DNA of 58,297 bases from an uncultured Bacilli bacterium (GCA_947626565.1 CANQSQ010000007.1:1-58297); one strand, 5' to 3'; positions 25,817-35,284 are shown, counted from the first letter of the stretch. A program made the numbers and translations. Notes: generated from the sequence alone by a model not told the origin.

Positions 25817-26272
25817 TCATAAAATTATACTTTTAAACACCATATTATCCATATCTTCTCCAAAAATAAATTTTCCAAATTCTATTTTATCCCACAACTT
25901 ATCGAAATCATCATCTACTAAGCAATAAAATAACCCATCATAATATCTTATTTCTTTAGCCCCATTTATTAAAAAATAATCCTCAGTTTGAAAATAAATT
26001 TCACTATCTAAATTTACAATTACTCTTAAATCCACATTATTAAAATAACTACTATCCTCTAATTTTAAGACATCTAAAAATAATCCAATTTTCCTCTGAA
26101 CATATACTATTACCTTATAAAATCCACTTAAATTTAAATTTCTCTTTTTCTTTAGTAGCATTTCCTTAATAAAATTTATTATTTCCTCTTTATCTTCTAA
26201 ATTAACATTCTTACAAAATTCTTTATTTATAATAAAACGATAGCTATCCTTAGTTAATTTTTCTATTTTCAT
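25817..26272 (-). CDS. Conserved-looking protein of unknown function
   Basis: The 151-residue product starts at ATG 26272 after AGGTGAG; a longer in-frame start at 26323 would overlap engB and lacks a ribosome site. It is a soluble alpha/beta protein with MKIEKLTKDSYRFII at the N-terminus, faintly like the adaptor MecA (MEIERI-type strand), then a strand-rich core. The resemblance to MecA is too weak to name it. It follows engB across a probable terminator that overlaps the engB stop, so its transcription may be partly uncoupled. Confidence 0.65.
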   Translation of the reverse strand: MKIEKLTKDSYRFIINKEFCKNVNLEDKEEIINFIKEMLLKKKRNLNLSGFYKVIVYVQRKIGLFLDVLKLEDSSYFNNVDLRVIVNLDSEIYFQTEDYFLINGAKEIRYYDGLFYCLVDDDFDKLWDKIEFGKFIFGEDMDNMVFKSIIL

Positions 26273-26294
26273 ATACTCACCTATTCTAATATAT

Positions 26295-26329
26295 GAAAAA
26301 AACTTAGATAGTTTACTGACCAACTAAGT
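26295..26329 (-). terminator. Terminator overlapping the engB stop
   Basis: Stem ACTTAG/CTAAGT (26302-26307 with 26324-26329) followed by TTTTTTT on the minus strand. The loop is 16 nt, so efficiency may be partial. Confidence 0.55.
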
Positions 26330-26903
26330 CTTCTATTTTCTTTAATACATCTTTAACTCCAAGTTTAGTAACACTTGAAAATACTACTAAATCATCGCCA
26401 ACTACTAAATCTAATGTAGTTAATATTTCTTTTAAATTTTTTTCTTTTTTACTACCACTTACTTTATCAGCTTTAGTCGCAATAACCGTTACTGGTAAAT
26501 TATAATATTTTAAGAAATTATACATTAAAATATCATCTTCTGTTGGCTTCATACGAAAGTCTATCAACATAAATACTCTTTTTAATTCTTGTCTTTTTTC
26601 TAAATACTCTTCAATCATCATGCCAAATTTAGCTTGTGTTTTTTTATCCACCATAGCATAACCATAACCAGGTACATCTATCAAATAAAATTGTCCATTA
26701 TTAATATTATAAAAATTCAATGTTTGGGTTTTTCCTGGTCTTGCTGAAGTATAAGCTAAATTTTTACGAGAAACTACAGCATTAATAAAGCTACTTTTAC
26801 CTACATTACTTCTTCCTACTAATAAAAACTCCGGTTTACCATCTGCAGGATATTGACTTCTTCTTGTCGCCATAATATCAAGGATAGCTTCTTTTATTAC
26901 CAT
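26313..26903 (-). CDS. engB: Ribosome biogenesis GTPase EngB (YsxC)
   Basis: EngB/YsxC is an essential GTPase in 50S subunit assembly. G1 is GRSNVGKSS, followed by the switch segment PGKTQTLNFY, G3 DVPGYG, G4 TKADK and a SS(V)T-like G5. With start ATG 26903 the protein is 196 aa, as in B. subtilis (195). That start follows GAGG at a good distance, four bases from the stop of nrnA, whereas a TTG/ATG five codons up would overlap nrnA. Confidence 0.95.
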   Translation of the reverse strand: MVIKEAILDIMATRRSQYPADGKPEFLLVGRSNVGKSSFINAVVSRKNLAYTSARPGKTQTLNFYNINNGQFYLIDVPGYGYAMVDKKTQAKFGMMIEEYLEKRQELKRVFMLIDFRMKPTEDDILMYNFLKYYNLPVTVIATKADKVSGSKKEKNLKEILTTLDLVVGDDLVVFSSVTKLGVKDVLKKIEDLVGQ

Positions 26904-26904
26904 A

Positions 26905-27858
26905 TCACACCGCCTCACAACTCTCTTTATATTCTTTTACCAATAAATCTAATTCTTTCATTAACTTCATAGCTTCATCAAAAGTCTTAAGTTTAGCTCC
27001 AGAAGCCATCTTATGACCTCCGCCACCATACTTTTCAGCTAAAAGATTAATTTGGGGACCTCTTGACCTAATAGAAACCCTTATTTGTTTATTTTTTACA
27101 TCTTCAGTAATAGTTGCCCAAACAATAACTTCCTTTATATAATTATAATTATTTACCATATTACCAGCTGCTGCACTATCAACTTCATATTCGTTAATTA
27201 TTTGATCCGTTATTTTTATATAAGCCAAACCATTTTCTGTAACTACCATATTAGAAGAAATATACCCCTCTAATCTAACCTCACTTAAAGGTCTCAAATA
27301 TAATCTTTGATACATACTTCCTAAATCTAAAGCATAATCTCCAACAAATTTAGACACTAAAGCAAAAGTTTCACTAGTACAGCTATTAAATAAAAATCTA
27401 TTAGAATCAGAAACTAATCCCATATAAAGTTTTTCAGCTATTTCTTTATTACATTTTAAATCAGTATTTAAAATTAAACGCATTAAAATCTCACATGCTG
27501 AGCAAGCCTCATCCTCAATTAACTCCATATCACAATACTTTTCCACAAAAGGATGATGATCAATTTTAATCTTGTATGCAAACTGAGAAAAATCAACAGA
27601 GTCCACCCTTTTTACATCAGGAGTATCAACTACTATTAACAAAGCATTTTCTACTACCTCTGTTTTATCCAATTTCCCAATTTGCCCAAACTTAGCACTA
27701 CCACTACCAATTGCTAACACCTTTTTATCAGGAAAGGTTAATTTTATGGAATCCCTTAACGCTAGTTGACCACACAAAGCATCAGGATCTACTCCTACAT
27801 GTCTAGCAATTACTATCGTATTAAATTCTTTTATCTTTTCAACAATATCTGTATACAT
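26905..27858 (-). CDS. nrnA: Oligoribonuclease/pAp phosphatase NrnA (DHH family)
   Basis: NrnA degrades nanoRNAs and dephosphorylates 3'-phosphoadenosine 5'-phosphate. DHH motifs are visible: HVGVDPDA (residues 20-27), VVDTPD, and DHHPFVE near residue 100. The DHHA1 domain ends with the substrate-binding GGGHKMASGA. Length 317 fits B. subtilis NrnA (313). It lies 10 nt after ackA and directly before engB, so it belongs to the leftward ackA-nrnA-engB transcript. Confidence 0.92.
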   Translation of the reverse strand: MYTDIVEKIKEFNTIVIARHVGVDPDALCGQLALRDSIKLTFPDKKVLAIGSGSAKFGQIGKLDKTEVVENALLIVVDTPDVKRVDSVDFSQFAYKIKIDHHPFVEKYCDMELIEDEACSACEILMRLILNTDLKCNKEIAEKLYMGLVSDSNRFLFNSCTSETFALVSKFVGDYALDLGSMYQRLYLRPLSEVRLEGYISSNMVVTENGLAYIKITDQIINEYEVDSAAAGNMVNNYNYIKEVIVWATITEDVKNKQIRVSIRSRGPQINLLAEKYGGGGHKMASGAKLKTFDEAMKLMKELDLLVKEYKESCEAV

Positions 27859-27868
27859 TATTCATTTC

Positions 27869-29050
27869 CTATCTTTTTATCAATTCTAAAGTATCTCTAG
27901 CAATCATTAATTCTTCATCAGTTGGTATAACATAAACATCTATTTTAGAATTATCTGTACTAAGTTTTACAAATTCTCCTCTTTGATTATTAGCATCTAA
28001 ATCTATCTCCACTCCTAGGCAAGCCAACTTTTCACAAACTTCACGTCTAATAGGTATACTATTTTCACCTACTCCAGCTGTAAAACAAATAACATCAACT
28101 CCATTAAGTAAAACATAATATTGCGCAATATAATCAACAATTCTTCTAACATATTTACTTCTAGCTAAAAGAGCCTTTTCGTCTTGCTCCTCACATTTTT
28201 CTAAAATGTCACGCATGTCATTACTATATTCACTTAAGCCTAATAATCCACTAACTTTATTTAAATCATCCACAACTTCACTAGCATTTTTACCTTCCTT
28301 TTCCATTACATAAGGAATTATAGAAGAATCAATATCACCAGATCGTGTACCCATCATTATTCCTGCTAATGGTGTAAAGCCCATACTAGTATCAACACAT
28401 TGCATATCTTTAACAGCCGCAATTGAACCACCATTACCAATATGACAAGAAATCAATTTAAAATCTTTTCTACCCAATAATTTTTCCACAGACTTGGTAA
28501 TGTATCTATGTGATGTACCATGAAAACCATACTTACGTACTCCATATTCTTCATACCATTTATAAGGAACAGGATATAAAAAGTTTTCTTTACTCATAGT
28601 CTGATGAAAAGCCGTATCAAAAACACCAACCATTGCTACATCAGGTAAAGCTTCTCTAAAAGCATTTATTCCTAATACATTAGCTGGATTATGAAGTGGT
28701 GCAAATTCTTTAAAATTCTCTAAATCTTGAACTACTTCATCAGTAATAATTACTGATTGACTATATTTATCTTTACCATGTACTAAGCGATGACCCACTC
28801 CATCAATTTCATCTAAAGATTTGATTATTCTTAAATCAATTAATTTTTCTAATAATACTTTAACCGCATCAGTATGATTTACTAACTCTATTTCTTGTTC
28901 TATCTTTTCCCCATCATATTTTATAGTAAACTTACTGCCGTCTATTCCAATTCTTTCAAAAACTCCAGAAGCAATTACTTCCTCATTATCCATATTAAAT
29001 AAACTAAATTTTAACGAACTACTCCCTGCATTAATTGAAATTATTTTCAT
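27869..29050 (-). CDS. ackA: Acetate kinase (copy 1)
   Basis: Acetate kinase converts acetyl phosphate and ADP to acetate and ATP, the energy-yielding end of mixed-acid fermentation. INAGSSSLKFSLF at the N-terminus and the catalytic/phosphate segments HRLVHG, FDTAFHQTM, GFHGTSHRY, GNGGS and MGTRSGDID are intact. The start is ATG 29050 after GGGAGGAAG (393 aa); an upstream in-frame ATG at 29095 lacks a ribosome site. It lies downstream of a second, clearly paralogous copy. Both look functional. Confidence 0.95.
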   Translation of the reverse strand: MKIISINAGSSSLKFSLFNMDNEEVIASGVFERIGIDGSKFTIKYDGEKIEQEIELVNHTDAVKVLLEKLIDLRIIKSLDEIDGVGHRLVHGKDKYSQSVIITDEVVQDLENFKEFAPLHNPANVLGINAFREALPDVAMVGVFDTAFHQTMSKENFLYPVPYKWYEEYGVRKYGFHGTSHRYITKSVEKLLGRKDFKLISCHIGNGGSIAAVKDMQCVDTSMGFTPLAGIMMGTRSGDIDSSIIPYVMEKEGKNASEVVDDLNKVSGLLGLSEYSNDMRDILEKCEEQDEKALLARSKYVRRIVDYIAQYYVLLNGVDVICFTAGVGENSIPIRREVCEKLACLGVEIDLDANNQRGEFVKLSTDNSKIDVYVIPTDEELMIARDTLELIKR

Positions 29051-29102
29051 AATCTTCCTCCCACAATCTACTAATATTATACAACATACCCCCAAATATT
29101 CA

Positions 29103-29127
29103 AAATAAAAGTTCAGTTTTTCTGAAC
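29103..29127 (-). terminator. Terminator between the two acetate kinase genes
   Basis: Stem GTTCAG/CTGAAC (29111-29116 with 29122-29127) followed by TTTTATTTTG on the minus strand, ending the transcript of the upstream ackA copy. Confidence 0.75.
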
Positions 29128-29137
29128 TCTATTTTTA

Positions 29138-30322
29138 CTAAGCTACTATTTTAAAAGTATCTCTAGCTATCATTAATTCTTCATCTGTTCCTAATACATA
29201 TACAGGAATACTTGAACTTTTCTTCGTAATTATTCCTTCTTTACCTTTTCTAATTAAAGTTTCTTTATTTACTTTTTCATCTAACTTAATACCAAGTGGA
29301 GCCAGTTTCTTTAAAACTTCGGCTCTCACAATATCATCATTTTCACCAACACCAGCTGTAAAGCAAATAGCATCAACTTTACCTTGTAATTTTAAATAAT
29401 ACTTAACTATATATTCACTAATTCTATTAGTATACATATTTACTCCAAGAACAGCCTTTTCTTCTTTCTTTTCAAAAGCCTCATCAATATCACGTAAATC
29501 ACTCATACCAATAATTCCTTGAAGTCCACTTTCCTTATTTAATTTAGTATCAATTGTTTCTAATGATAATCCTTTTTTCATTAAATAATTAATCATTGAA
29601 TAATCAATATCACCAGAACGTGTTCCCATCATTATTCCAGCATTAGGTGTAAAGCCCATAGTTGTATCAATACATTTACCTTTAGCAACAGCACTAATAC
29701 TTGCTCCACTACCAATATGACAGATTATTAAGTTAGCCTTTTTTCCTAACATTTCATTTAATTTTTCAGAAATAAATTTATGACTCATACCATGAAATCC
29801 ATATTTACGTACGCCATATTTACTATACCACTCATAAGGTACAGGATATAAAAAGGCTTCCTCTGCCATAGTTTGATGAAAAGCTGTATCAAAACAAGCT
29901 ACCATCTTAGCCTTTGGCACATTATTCTTAAATGCTTTTATTCCTTTTAATGCTGCTGGATTATGAAGTGGTGCTAAATCTGATAAATTTTCAATTTCTT
30001 TGATAACATCATCCGTAATTTCCACACTTTCAGCATACTTACTTCCACCATGAACTACTCTATGTCCAACAGCTTCTATTTCTTCTAAAGAGTTTACAAT
30101 TTTATTTTCTACTAATTGCTCTAATAAAATCTTTACTGCATCATTATGATCTTTTAATGGTACTTCTCTTTCAATTTTTTTATCATCAAACTTTAAACTA
30201 TAATTTGAACCTTCAATTCCTATACGATCAAAAGCTCCTTTAACAATAACTTTTTCTTCTGGCATTTCATACATTCTAAACTTTAATGTACTACTACCAG
30301 CATTTACGCTTAATAATTTCAT
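29138..30322 (-). CDS. ackA: Acetate kinase (copy 2, paralogue)
   Basis: This is a second full acetate kinase, 394 aa, with VNAGSSTLKFRMY, HRVVHGG, FDTAFHQTM, GFHGMSHKF, GSGAS and MGTRSGDID. Colinearity with the neighbouring copy and many shared residues mark a tandem duplication, but divergence across the whole length shows it is old. A conspicuous difference is GNGGS in copy 1 versus GSGAS here in the ATP-binding loop. The ribosome site is GGAGGG. A terminator separates the copies, so they may be expressed differently. One of them could prefer propionate or butyrate. Confidence 0.93.
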   Translation of the reverse strand: MKLLSVNAGSSTLKFRMYEMPEEKVIVKGAFDRIGIEGSNYSLKFDDKKIEREVPLKDHNDAVKILLEQLVENKIVNSLEEIEAVGHRVVHGGSKYAESVEITDDVIKEIENLSDLAPLHNPAALKGIKAFKNNVPKAKMVACFDTAFHQTMAEEAFLYPVPYEWYSKYGVRKYGFHGMSHKFISEKLNEMLGKKANLIICHIGSGASISAVAKGKCIDTTMGFTPNAGIMMGTRSGDIDYSMINYLMKKGLSLETIDTKLNKESGLQGIIGMSDLRDIDEAFEKKEEKAVLGVNMYTNRISEYIVKYYLKLQGKVDAICFTAGVGENDDIVRAEVLKKLAPLGIKLDEKVNKETLIRKGKEGIITKKSSSIPVYVLGTDEELMIARDTFKIVA

Positions 30323-30401
30323 ATTAATCCCTCCAAGTCACATAATATCAAATATCTTAAATTTTTTCAATTAATTTTATCCATTCTATACTTAAACAAC
30401 T

Positions 30402-30434
30402 AAAAAGTACTTAATAAAATCTCTTATTAAGTAC
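30402..30434 (-). terminator. Terminator of the vWA surface protein gene
   Basis: Stem GTACTTAATA/TATTAAGTAC (30407-30416 with 30425-30434), then TTTTTAG on the minus strand. Confidence 0.85.
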
Positions 30435-30447
30435 CTTTAATTTATAC

Positions 30448-33411
30448 CTAAACACCACTATAAGATATTATAAAAGGTGAATCAGTGCTTCCATCACCAG
30501 AAACAATAATAGCATTAGATTTAATCGCAATTGATGGACGAACACTACTAGAACTATTAACCGAATAATTACTAGTAAGAGCACCTGAACTCATAATTCC
30601 AAGTCCAAAAACAGAAGAACCCCTCCAGAAAGATGAACCACTCATTAACCAATAAAATGTACCACCATATAAATAAGAATTTTTAAAATAGTTTTTAACT
30701 CCATTTCCAGCTAAAGTTGCCTCATCTGCTGTTAACATTCCAACAGGATAATCTAATTTTGCTTTTTGATTTCCTACACTAAATCTATCTGCTTCATTTG
30801 GACATTCTAAACTTGGACGGTCATTTTTTCTTTCATTTCTAAAGTAAGAGCTAAAGCTTAAGCTCGATGTTCCAGAATAAAAATTTTTATCCCAACTACC
30901 CATATAGCCTATACTTCGATCATTACACCATATTGCATCATCTATATATTGCTCAAATTCGGTATCTTTCAAATTTTTTTCATACCAAGAATCTATAACT
31001 TTCAATACTGCTGATTTATTTTCATTAGTTGAAGCACTTGTCATCTCTTCGAGAGCTTTTTCAACATTTGTTCCATCTTGTAGAATAATGTATTCAGTAT
31101 CATTACTCTCCATATAATATACGTAATCAACAGTTGTATTGCAAATGTCTGAATTTGTAAAGCAAGTATAATGATGAGCATCTCCTGCTTTATTTCTTTC
31201 TTTATAATCCTTAAAATAAGCCAATGCCCCTATTTCTACAGAATTAGTTAAAGTATAAATTCCATCACTATATGTAACATCATTACCAAAATTCCAAGTT
31301 ACCTTCTCTGCTTCACTATATAAACTCTCATATGTTTCTCCATTTTCCATCTCTACATAATAAAAGTTTGATGATGTAGGTCCATACGCACTACCTCCAT
31401 CCTCAGATACATTACTTAAAATGAAATAAACTTTTTCACACACACCATCATCGCCTTTTAAACAAGTATAATGATGATTTAATTTTGAATAATTATCACT
31501 CCAATACTTCTGTTCTGGATTTGTTAATGTATATCCTACTCCATCTTGATATGTAACTCCATCTCCATAGTAATAATTTGTATCTCCTATATCACTTTGT
31601 AAATTTCCTGACTTACCAATTAATTCATACCATTTAACTGAAGTTATTTTATTAGTTAAATAGGCTTTTCCATATTTATAGCCAACATAAGCTAATGAAT
31701 TACCCGAATTATTAAATTGACTATAACCAATATTAGTATAATAACTATTTACATTGCACGAACCATTATTATCAGGTGTTCCATTATATAATAATTTTAC
31801 AGCCCTTGTTTCTGTAGTTCTCACTATTTTCCAACACATATTTGCAAATAAGATATTATTATTATCAACAATACCGCGGTAATAATACACTGGATATTCC
31901 TCATCCTTTGTTTCATAATGCTGATAAACTCCAGATGTTCCTTCTAAATTATCACTATTAGCGTAATTAATATTTTGATCATTACCTCTAGCATTATCTC
32001 TAATCATTTCATAAAGATCTTGTACTTTAAACAGCTTTCCATCCATTGATTTTTTTACCCCTAATTCAGCCCAAATTGCTTTTACTTTAACATTTTCCTC
32101 AGGCATTATAAACTTATCTATTCCAATCTTTTCAACACCAGTATTAATTACTCTCCACTCTTTAAATTTATATCCTTCACAAGTTGGTTTCTTCTCACTC
32201 ATATCTACTGTATCAAAAACAGAATATTTTTCTTCCGTTGGAAATCCTGCTGCTTTACATCCGTCTGGTTCATTGGCATCATATTCTACTTTATAATTAT
32301 CCGCAAGTATTGGTGTTAAAGGGCTATTAACATTTTCTGTTTTATTTTCTATTTCCGTCTTTATTTCTTCATGATCATTAGTAGGATAAATTCCACCAGT
32401 TCCTAATAATTCATTTTTAAGCTTTATTTTAATTTTCATCTTTGGTTGATTTAATTTTAATCCCGATCTTAAATCGGCTAAATTCCATGTTATTTTTTGA
32501 TTTTCTTTATCTAATGTCACTGTTCCATAATTTACACTTATATCATCTGTACTTTCTACACTAAAGTATCTCGTATCTATATAATCCATTATTGTAAACG
32601 TTTTATAATTAACTTTTTCAACACTAGCTTCTTCCAAAGCTTTATTTAAAGTTTCTTCTTCCGCTACAAATTGATTATCAGTAACTTCAACAAGAGGATC
32701 TAACTTTACATCTCCCATTTCATAATATATACCATTTATTATCAACCAAGGATACTGACTTTTTAAAAATTTATACTCTGCTACCTCATTATGTGTATTT
32801 ATATTTGGAAGTCCATCTGTTAAAAATAATACTATACAATCTCTATTACTTTGTTTTTCATAATTTTCTAATAAACTAGCTATATCTACTAAAGCATTAT
32901 AGTAATTAGTTTCTCCTTCAGCTTTTAAATCATTTATATTATCTTCTAGCAGCTGCTTATCAGTAGTTAAATCTGACAATATCTGTGAATTATCAGAAAA
33001 CCTTATTAATCCAACTTTATTACCTCCAATACTATTAAATAAATCATTAATTAATGCTATAGAATCTTCTTTAACTTTATCTAATTTACTACCCTCCATA
33101 GAACCAGAGGTATCAAATACTAAATAAATATCTGCTCCTATATTTTTCATCATACTTACAGTATCAACATCAAAAGTAACTTCAGCAGTACCTTTACTTA
33201 CCCATTTAGCAGATTTTTCAATCTTCCAAGACCCAGATTCGCTATTTTTATAATTAGCGTTTTCACTATAAATATCTACGCTTTTTACTGGTTCTAATTC
33301 GGCAAATGAAAAAGGTATCAATATTAATCCTATCAAAATAAAACAACTAACTACTATAACAGTTACTTTTCTCTTATTTTTCTTTAGCATATAAACCATA
33401 TTTTTAAACAT
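30448..33411 (-). CDS. Large surface protein with von Willebrand A domain
   Basis: The 987-residue product starts at ATG 33411 after AGGAG. It has a basic N-terminus and one transmembrane/signal segment (about residues 15-37), then a vWA domain with a complete MIDAS (DTSGSMEGS near residues 100-108, a later conserved Thr, LFLTDGLPN). A Listeria-Bacteroides-type (InlB B-repeat/Flg_new-like) module follows around residue 400. A long C-terminal half has at least two copies of a unit ending HHYTC (with VTYxDGxxYTLTN before it) and a final ligand-type domain ending in SSVRPSIAIKS and SPFIISYSG. No LPXTG or C-terminal anchor is visible, so it is probably held by its N-terminal helix. It is likely an adhesin. 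Confidence 0.8.
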   Translation of the reverse strand: MFKNMVYMLKKNKRKVTVIVVSCFILIGLILIPFSFAELEPVKSVDIYSENANYKNSESGSWKIEKSAKWVSKGTAEVTFDVDTVSMMKNIGADIYLVFDTSGSMEGSKLDKVKEDSIALINDLFNSIGGNKVGLIRFSDNSQILSDLTTDKQLLEDNINDLKAEGETNYYNALVDIASLLENYEKQSNRDCIVLFLTDGLPNINTHNEVAEYKFLKSQYPWLIINGIYYEMGDVKLDPLVEVTDNQFVAEEETLNKALEEASVEKVNYKTFTIMDYIDTRYFSVESTDDISVNYGTVTLDKENQKITWNLADLRSGLKLNQPKMKIKIKLKNELLGTGGIYPTNDHEEIKTEIENKTENVNSPLTPILADNYKVEYDANEPDGCKAAGFPTEEKYSVFDTVDMSEKKPTCEGYKFKEWRVINTGVEKIGIDKFIMPEENVKVKAIWAELGVKKSMDGKLFKVQDLYEMIRDNARGNDQNINYANSDNLEGTSGVYQHYETKDEEYPVYYYRGIVDNNNILFANMCWKIVRTTETRAVKLLYNGTPDNNGSCNVNSYYTNIGYSQFNNSGNSLAYVGYKYGKAYLTNKITSVKWYELIGKSGNLQSDIGDTNYYYGDGVTYQDGVGYTLTNPEQKYWSDNYSKLNHHYTCLKGDDGVCEKVYFILSNVSEDGGSAYGPTSSNFYYVEMENGETYESLYSEAEKVTWNFGNDVTYSDGIYTLTNSVEIGALAYFKDYKERNKAGDAHHYTCFTNSDICNTTVDYVYYMESNDTEYIILQDGTNVEKALEEMTSASTNENKSAVLKVIDSWYEKNLKDTEFEQYIDDAIWCNDRSIGYMGSWDKNFYSGTSSLSFSSYFRNERKNDRPSLECPNEADRFSVGNQKAKLDYPVGMLTADEATLAGNGVKNYFKNSYLYGGTFYWLMSGSSFWRGSSVFGLGIMSSGALTSNYSVNSSSSVRPSIAIKSNAIIVSGDGSTDSPFIISYSGV

Positions 33412-33475
33412 AAAAACAACTCCTAACCAAATCATAAATAGATATTTAAAGGATATTCTTATCTTTAATAAAGTA

Positions 33476-33504
33476 ATTATACTTCATATATAAAAGATTT
33501 TCAA
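33476..33504 (-). promoter_or_regulatory. Promoter of the vWA protein gene
   Basis: On the minus strand TTGAAA (33499-33504), a 17-nt spacer and perfect TATAAT (33476-33481), about 65 nt before the start codon. Confidence 0.75.
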
Positions 33505-33643
33505 TGATTAAGGCCTCTAATAATAATTAAATTTCTACTCAAAAAAATTACTTTCTTATACCATAGAAAAATGTAAAATATCAAAAAACTACCTTCATAT
33601 CTCTAATTATACTTATACTACTATGTCATAATTTGTCACAACC

Positions 33644-33680
33644 AAAAGATAGATATAAAAAGCCTTTATATCTATCTTTT
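33644..33680 (-). terminator. Long-stem terminator of sspA
   Basis: A 16-bp perfect stem (33644-33659 with 33665-33680, arm AAAAGATAGATATAAA) with a 5-nt loop lies 26 nt past the sspA stop. The trailing T-run is short (TTTTGG) on the minus strand, and the plus strand reads TTTTATTT, so it works in both senses. Confidence 0.75.
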
Positions 33681-33705
33681 ATTTATCTATAATTAATTTC
33701 CTTAA

Positions 33706-33966
33706 CTATTTACTACTTTTTTTACTACGAGATCTACGTGAACTATTTGAACTTTCGCTTTGATTATTTCTTGAATTTGATTGAGATTGTCTCATACCAT
33801 TTTCAACTAATCTTTTTGTAATTTCTCCACCAACAGTTCCATTAGCACGACTACTTGCATCAGCACCTAAGTTAACTCCAAATTCATTGGCAATTTCATA
33901 TTTCATTTTTTCAATTGCTTGTTTAGAACCTGGTACTCTAACTTTCATAGAAGCATTTTTAGCCAT
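33706..33966 (-). CDS. Alpha/beta-type small acid-soluble spore protein
   Basis: Alpha/beta SASPs saturate spore DNA and protect it from UV and heat. The conserved core is present: a helix around [20 protein letters not shown] (with the germination protease GPR cleavage context EIANEF), then [19 protein letters not shown]. Unusually, a 25-residue tail follows, rich in Ser, Asn and Arg/Lys (ending [11 protein letters not shown]), which relatives lack or have only in traces. Length is 86 versus about 70. The ribosome site is AGGAGGTGA. Placement next to thiI matches sspA in B. subtilis. The forespore promoter (sigma G) cannot be called reliably. Confidence 0.93.
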   Translation of the reverse strand: MAKNASMKVRVPGSKQAIEKMKYEIANEFGVNLGADASSRANGTVGGEITKRLVENGMRQSQSNSRNNQSESSNSSRRSRSKKSSK

Positions 33967-34033
33967 AATTTCACCTCCTACATTAATAGGTTGTGAAAAT
34001 ATTCTTTTTTAATACCTGCTTTTAATTGGAAAA

Positions 34034-35218
34034 TTATAGTAAATCAACAAACTCACTTTCTTCTTCACTAACTTTAATTGTATTAATATTTTCCACAGCT
34101 TCTAAAATCATGGCTTGATAATCGAATTTTTCCTCCTCAACTAAAGCTACATCTTCGCGAGGATTAATTACTGGATGTTTAGGAACAAATACTGTACAAC
34201 AATCTTCGTATGGTAAAATACTTATATCAAAAGTATCAATCTTTCTAGCTAAATCAATTATTTCTAATTTATCTAAACATGCTACAGGTCTAATAACAGG
34301 TATATTAGTTACACTATTAATAACTGCCATACTTGTCAACGTTTGTGATGCAACTTGTCCAATTGACTCTCCATTGACAATAACTTTACCACCATGTTTT
34401 CTAACAATAATTTCCATGATTCGATACATCATTCTTCGCATAATAGTTATACAGTAATCTTCTCGACAATTTTTGTAAATAGCTTCTTGTATTGGTGTAA
34501 AATTTACAATATGTAAATTGATATAATTTGTAAATTTACTCAACTTTTTTGTCAAAGAAATAACTTTATTTCTAGCATCTAAACTAGTATGTGGAATTGC
34601 TTCAAAATAAACTGCTTCCAAAGTTACTCCTCTTTTCATTGCCAAATATCCAGCAACAGGAGAATCAATTCCCCCACTTAACATAAGCATCCCTTTAGAT
34701 TGAGTTCCAACTGGATAACCACCACTACCTGCAAAAGCATTTAAATATACAAATGTTTTCTTTTCTCTAATTTCCACTTTCACTAACAATTCTGGACAAT
34801 GAACATCTACTTTTACACCTTTAATATTCTTTAAAATTAAGCCTCCTAATAACTGATTCATATCTTGACTATGAATTGAAAAATTCTTATCGCATCTTTT
34901 TGTTTCCACCTTAAAAGACTTAAATTTTTCTTTCGTAACAATTTCTAAAACTTTATTTTTTATATCTTCTTCTTTTGATTCAATTATATAAGCTATATGA
35001 TACATATGAATACCAAAGATATTATCAATTACCTTTTTAATTTCTTCTAACTGCTTATCATTAAATGTAACATACATTCTAGCCCTATCTTTTTTTATCA
35101 CAACGTCATATTTCTTTAACTTATTTACTAAATTATTATAAAGCGTATTAATAAAAAAATTACGATTTCCCTTCTTAGTACTCAATTCACCATACTTTAT
35201 CAAAATAACTCTATCCAT
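34034..35218 (-). CDS. thiI: tRNA 4-thiouridine synthetase ThiI
   Basis: ThiI transfers sulfur to U8 of tRNA and in many bacteria also to ThiS for thiamine thiazole. An N-terminal ferredoxin-like domain and THUMP domain (to about residue 165) precede the adenylation P-loop SGGIDSPVAG. Length 394 matches the short Bacillus form without a rhodanese domain. The NifS-type sulfur donor gene that normally precedes it (nifZ) is not here. It lies between sspA and the ezrA block, as in B. subtilis. The ribosome site is GGAGGAA. Confidence 0.95.
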   Translation of the reverse strand: MDRVILIKYGELSTKKGNRNFFINTLYNNLVNKLKKYDVVIKKDRARMYVTFNDKQLEEIKKVIDNIFGIHMYHIAYIIESKEEDIKNKVLEIVTKEKFKSFKVETKRCDKNFSIHSQDMNQLLGGLILKNIKGVKVDVHCPELLVKVEIREKKTFVYLNAFAGSGGYPVGTQSKGMLMLSGGIDSPVAGYLAMKRGVTLEAVYFEAIPHTSLDARNKVISLTKKLSKFTNYINLHIVNFTPIQEAIYKNCREDYCITIMRRMMYRIMEIIVRKHGGKVIVNGESIGQVASQTLTSMAVINSVTNIPVIRPVACLDKLEIIDLARKIDTFDISILPYEDCCTVFVPKHPVINPREDVALVEEEKFDYQAMILEAVENINTIKVSEEESEFVDLL

Positions 35219-35250
35219 AGTATTCCTCCACTGCGCTTATTTTAACACAA

Positions 35251-35284
35251 AGAAAAATAAAAGTATATGCTTTTCATATACTTT
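35251..35284 (-). terminator. Terminator downstream of the ezrA-linked gene
   Basis: Stem AAAGTATATG/CATATACTTT (35260-35269 with 35275-35284) followed by TTATTTTTC on the minus strand. It overlaps the stop codon at 35283. Confidence 0.8.

Noticed and set aside
27869-30322. One acetate kinase as a pseudogene
   Set aside because: Both copies are full-length with intact catalytic motifs and ribosome sites.
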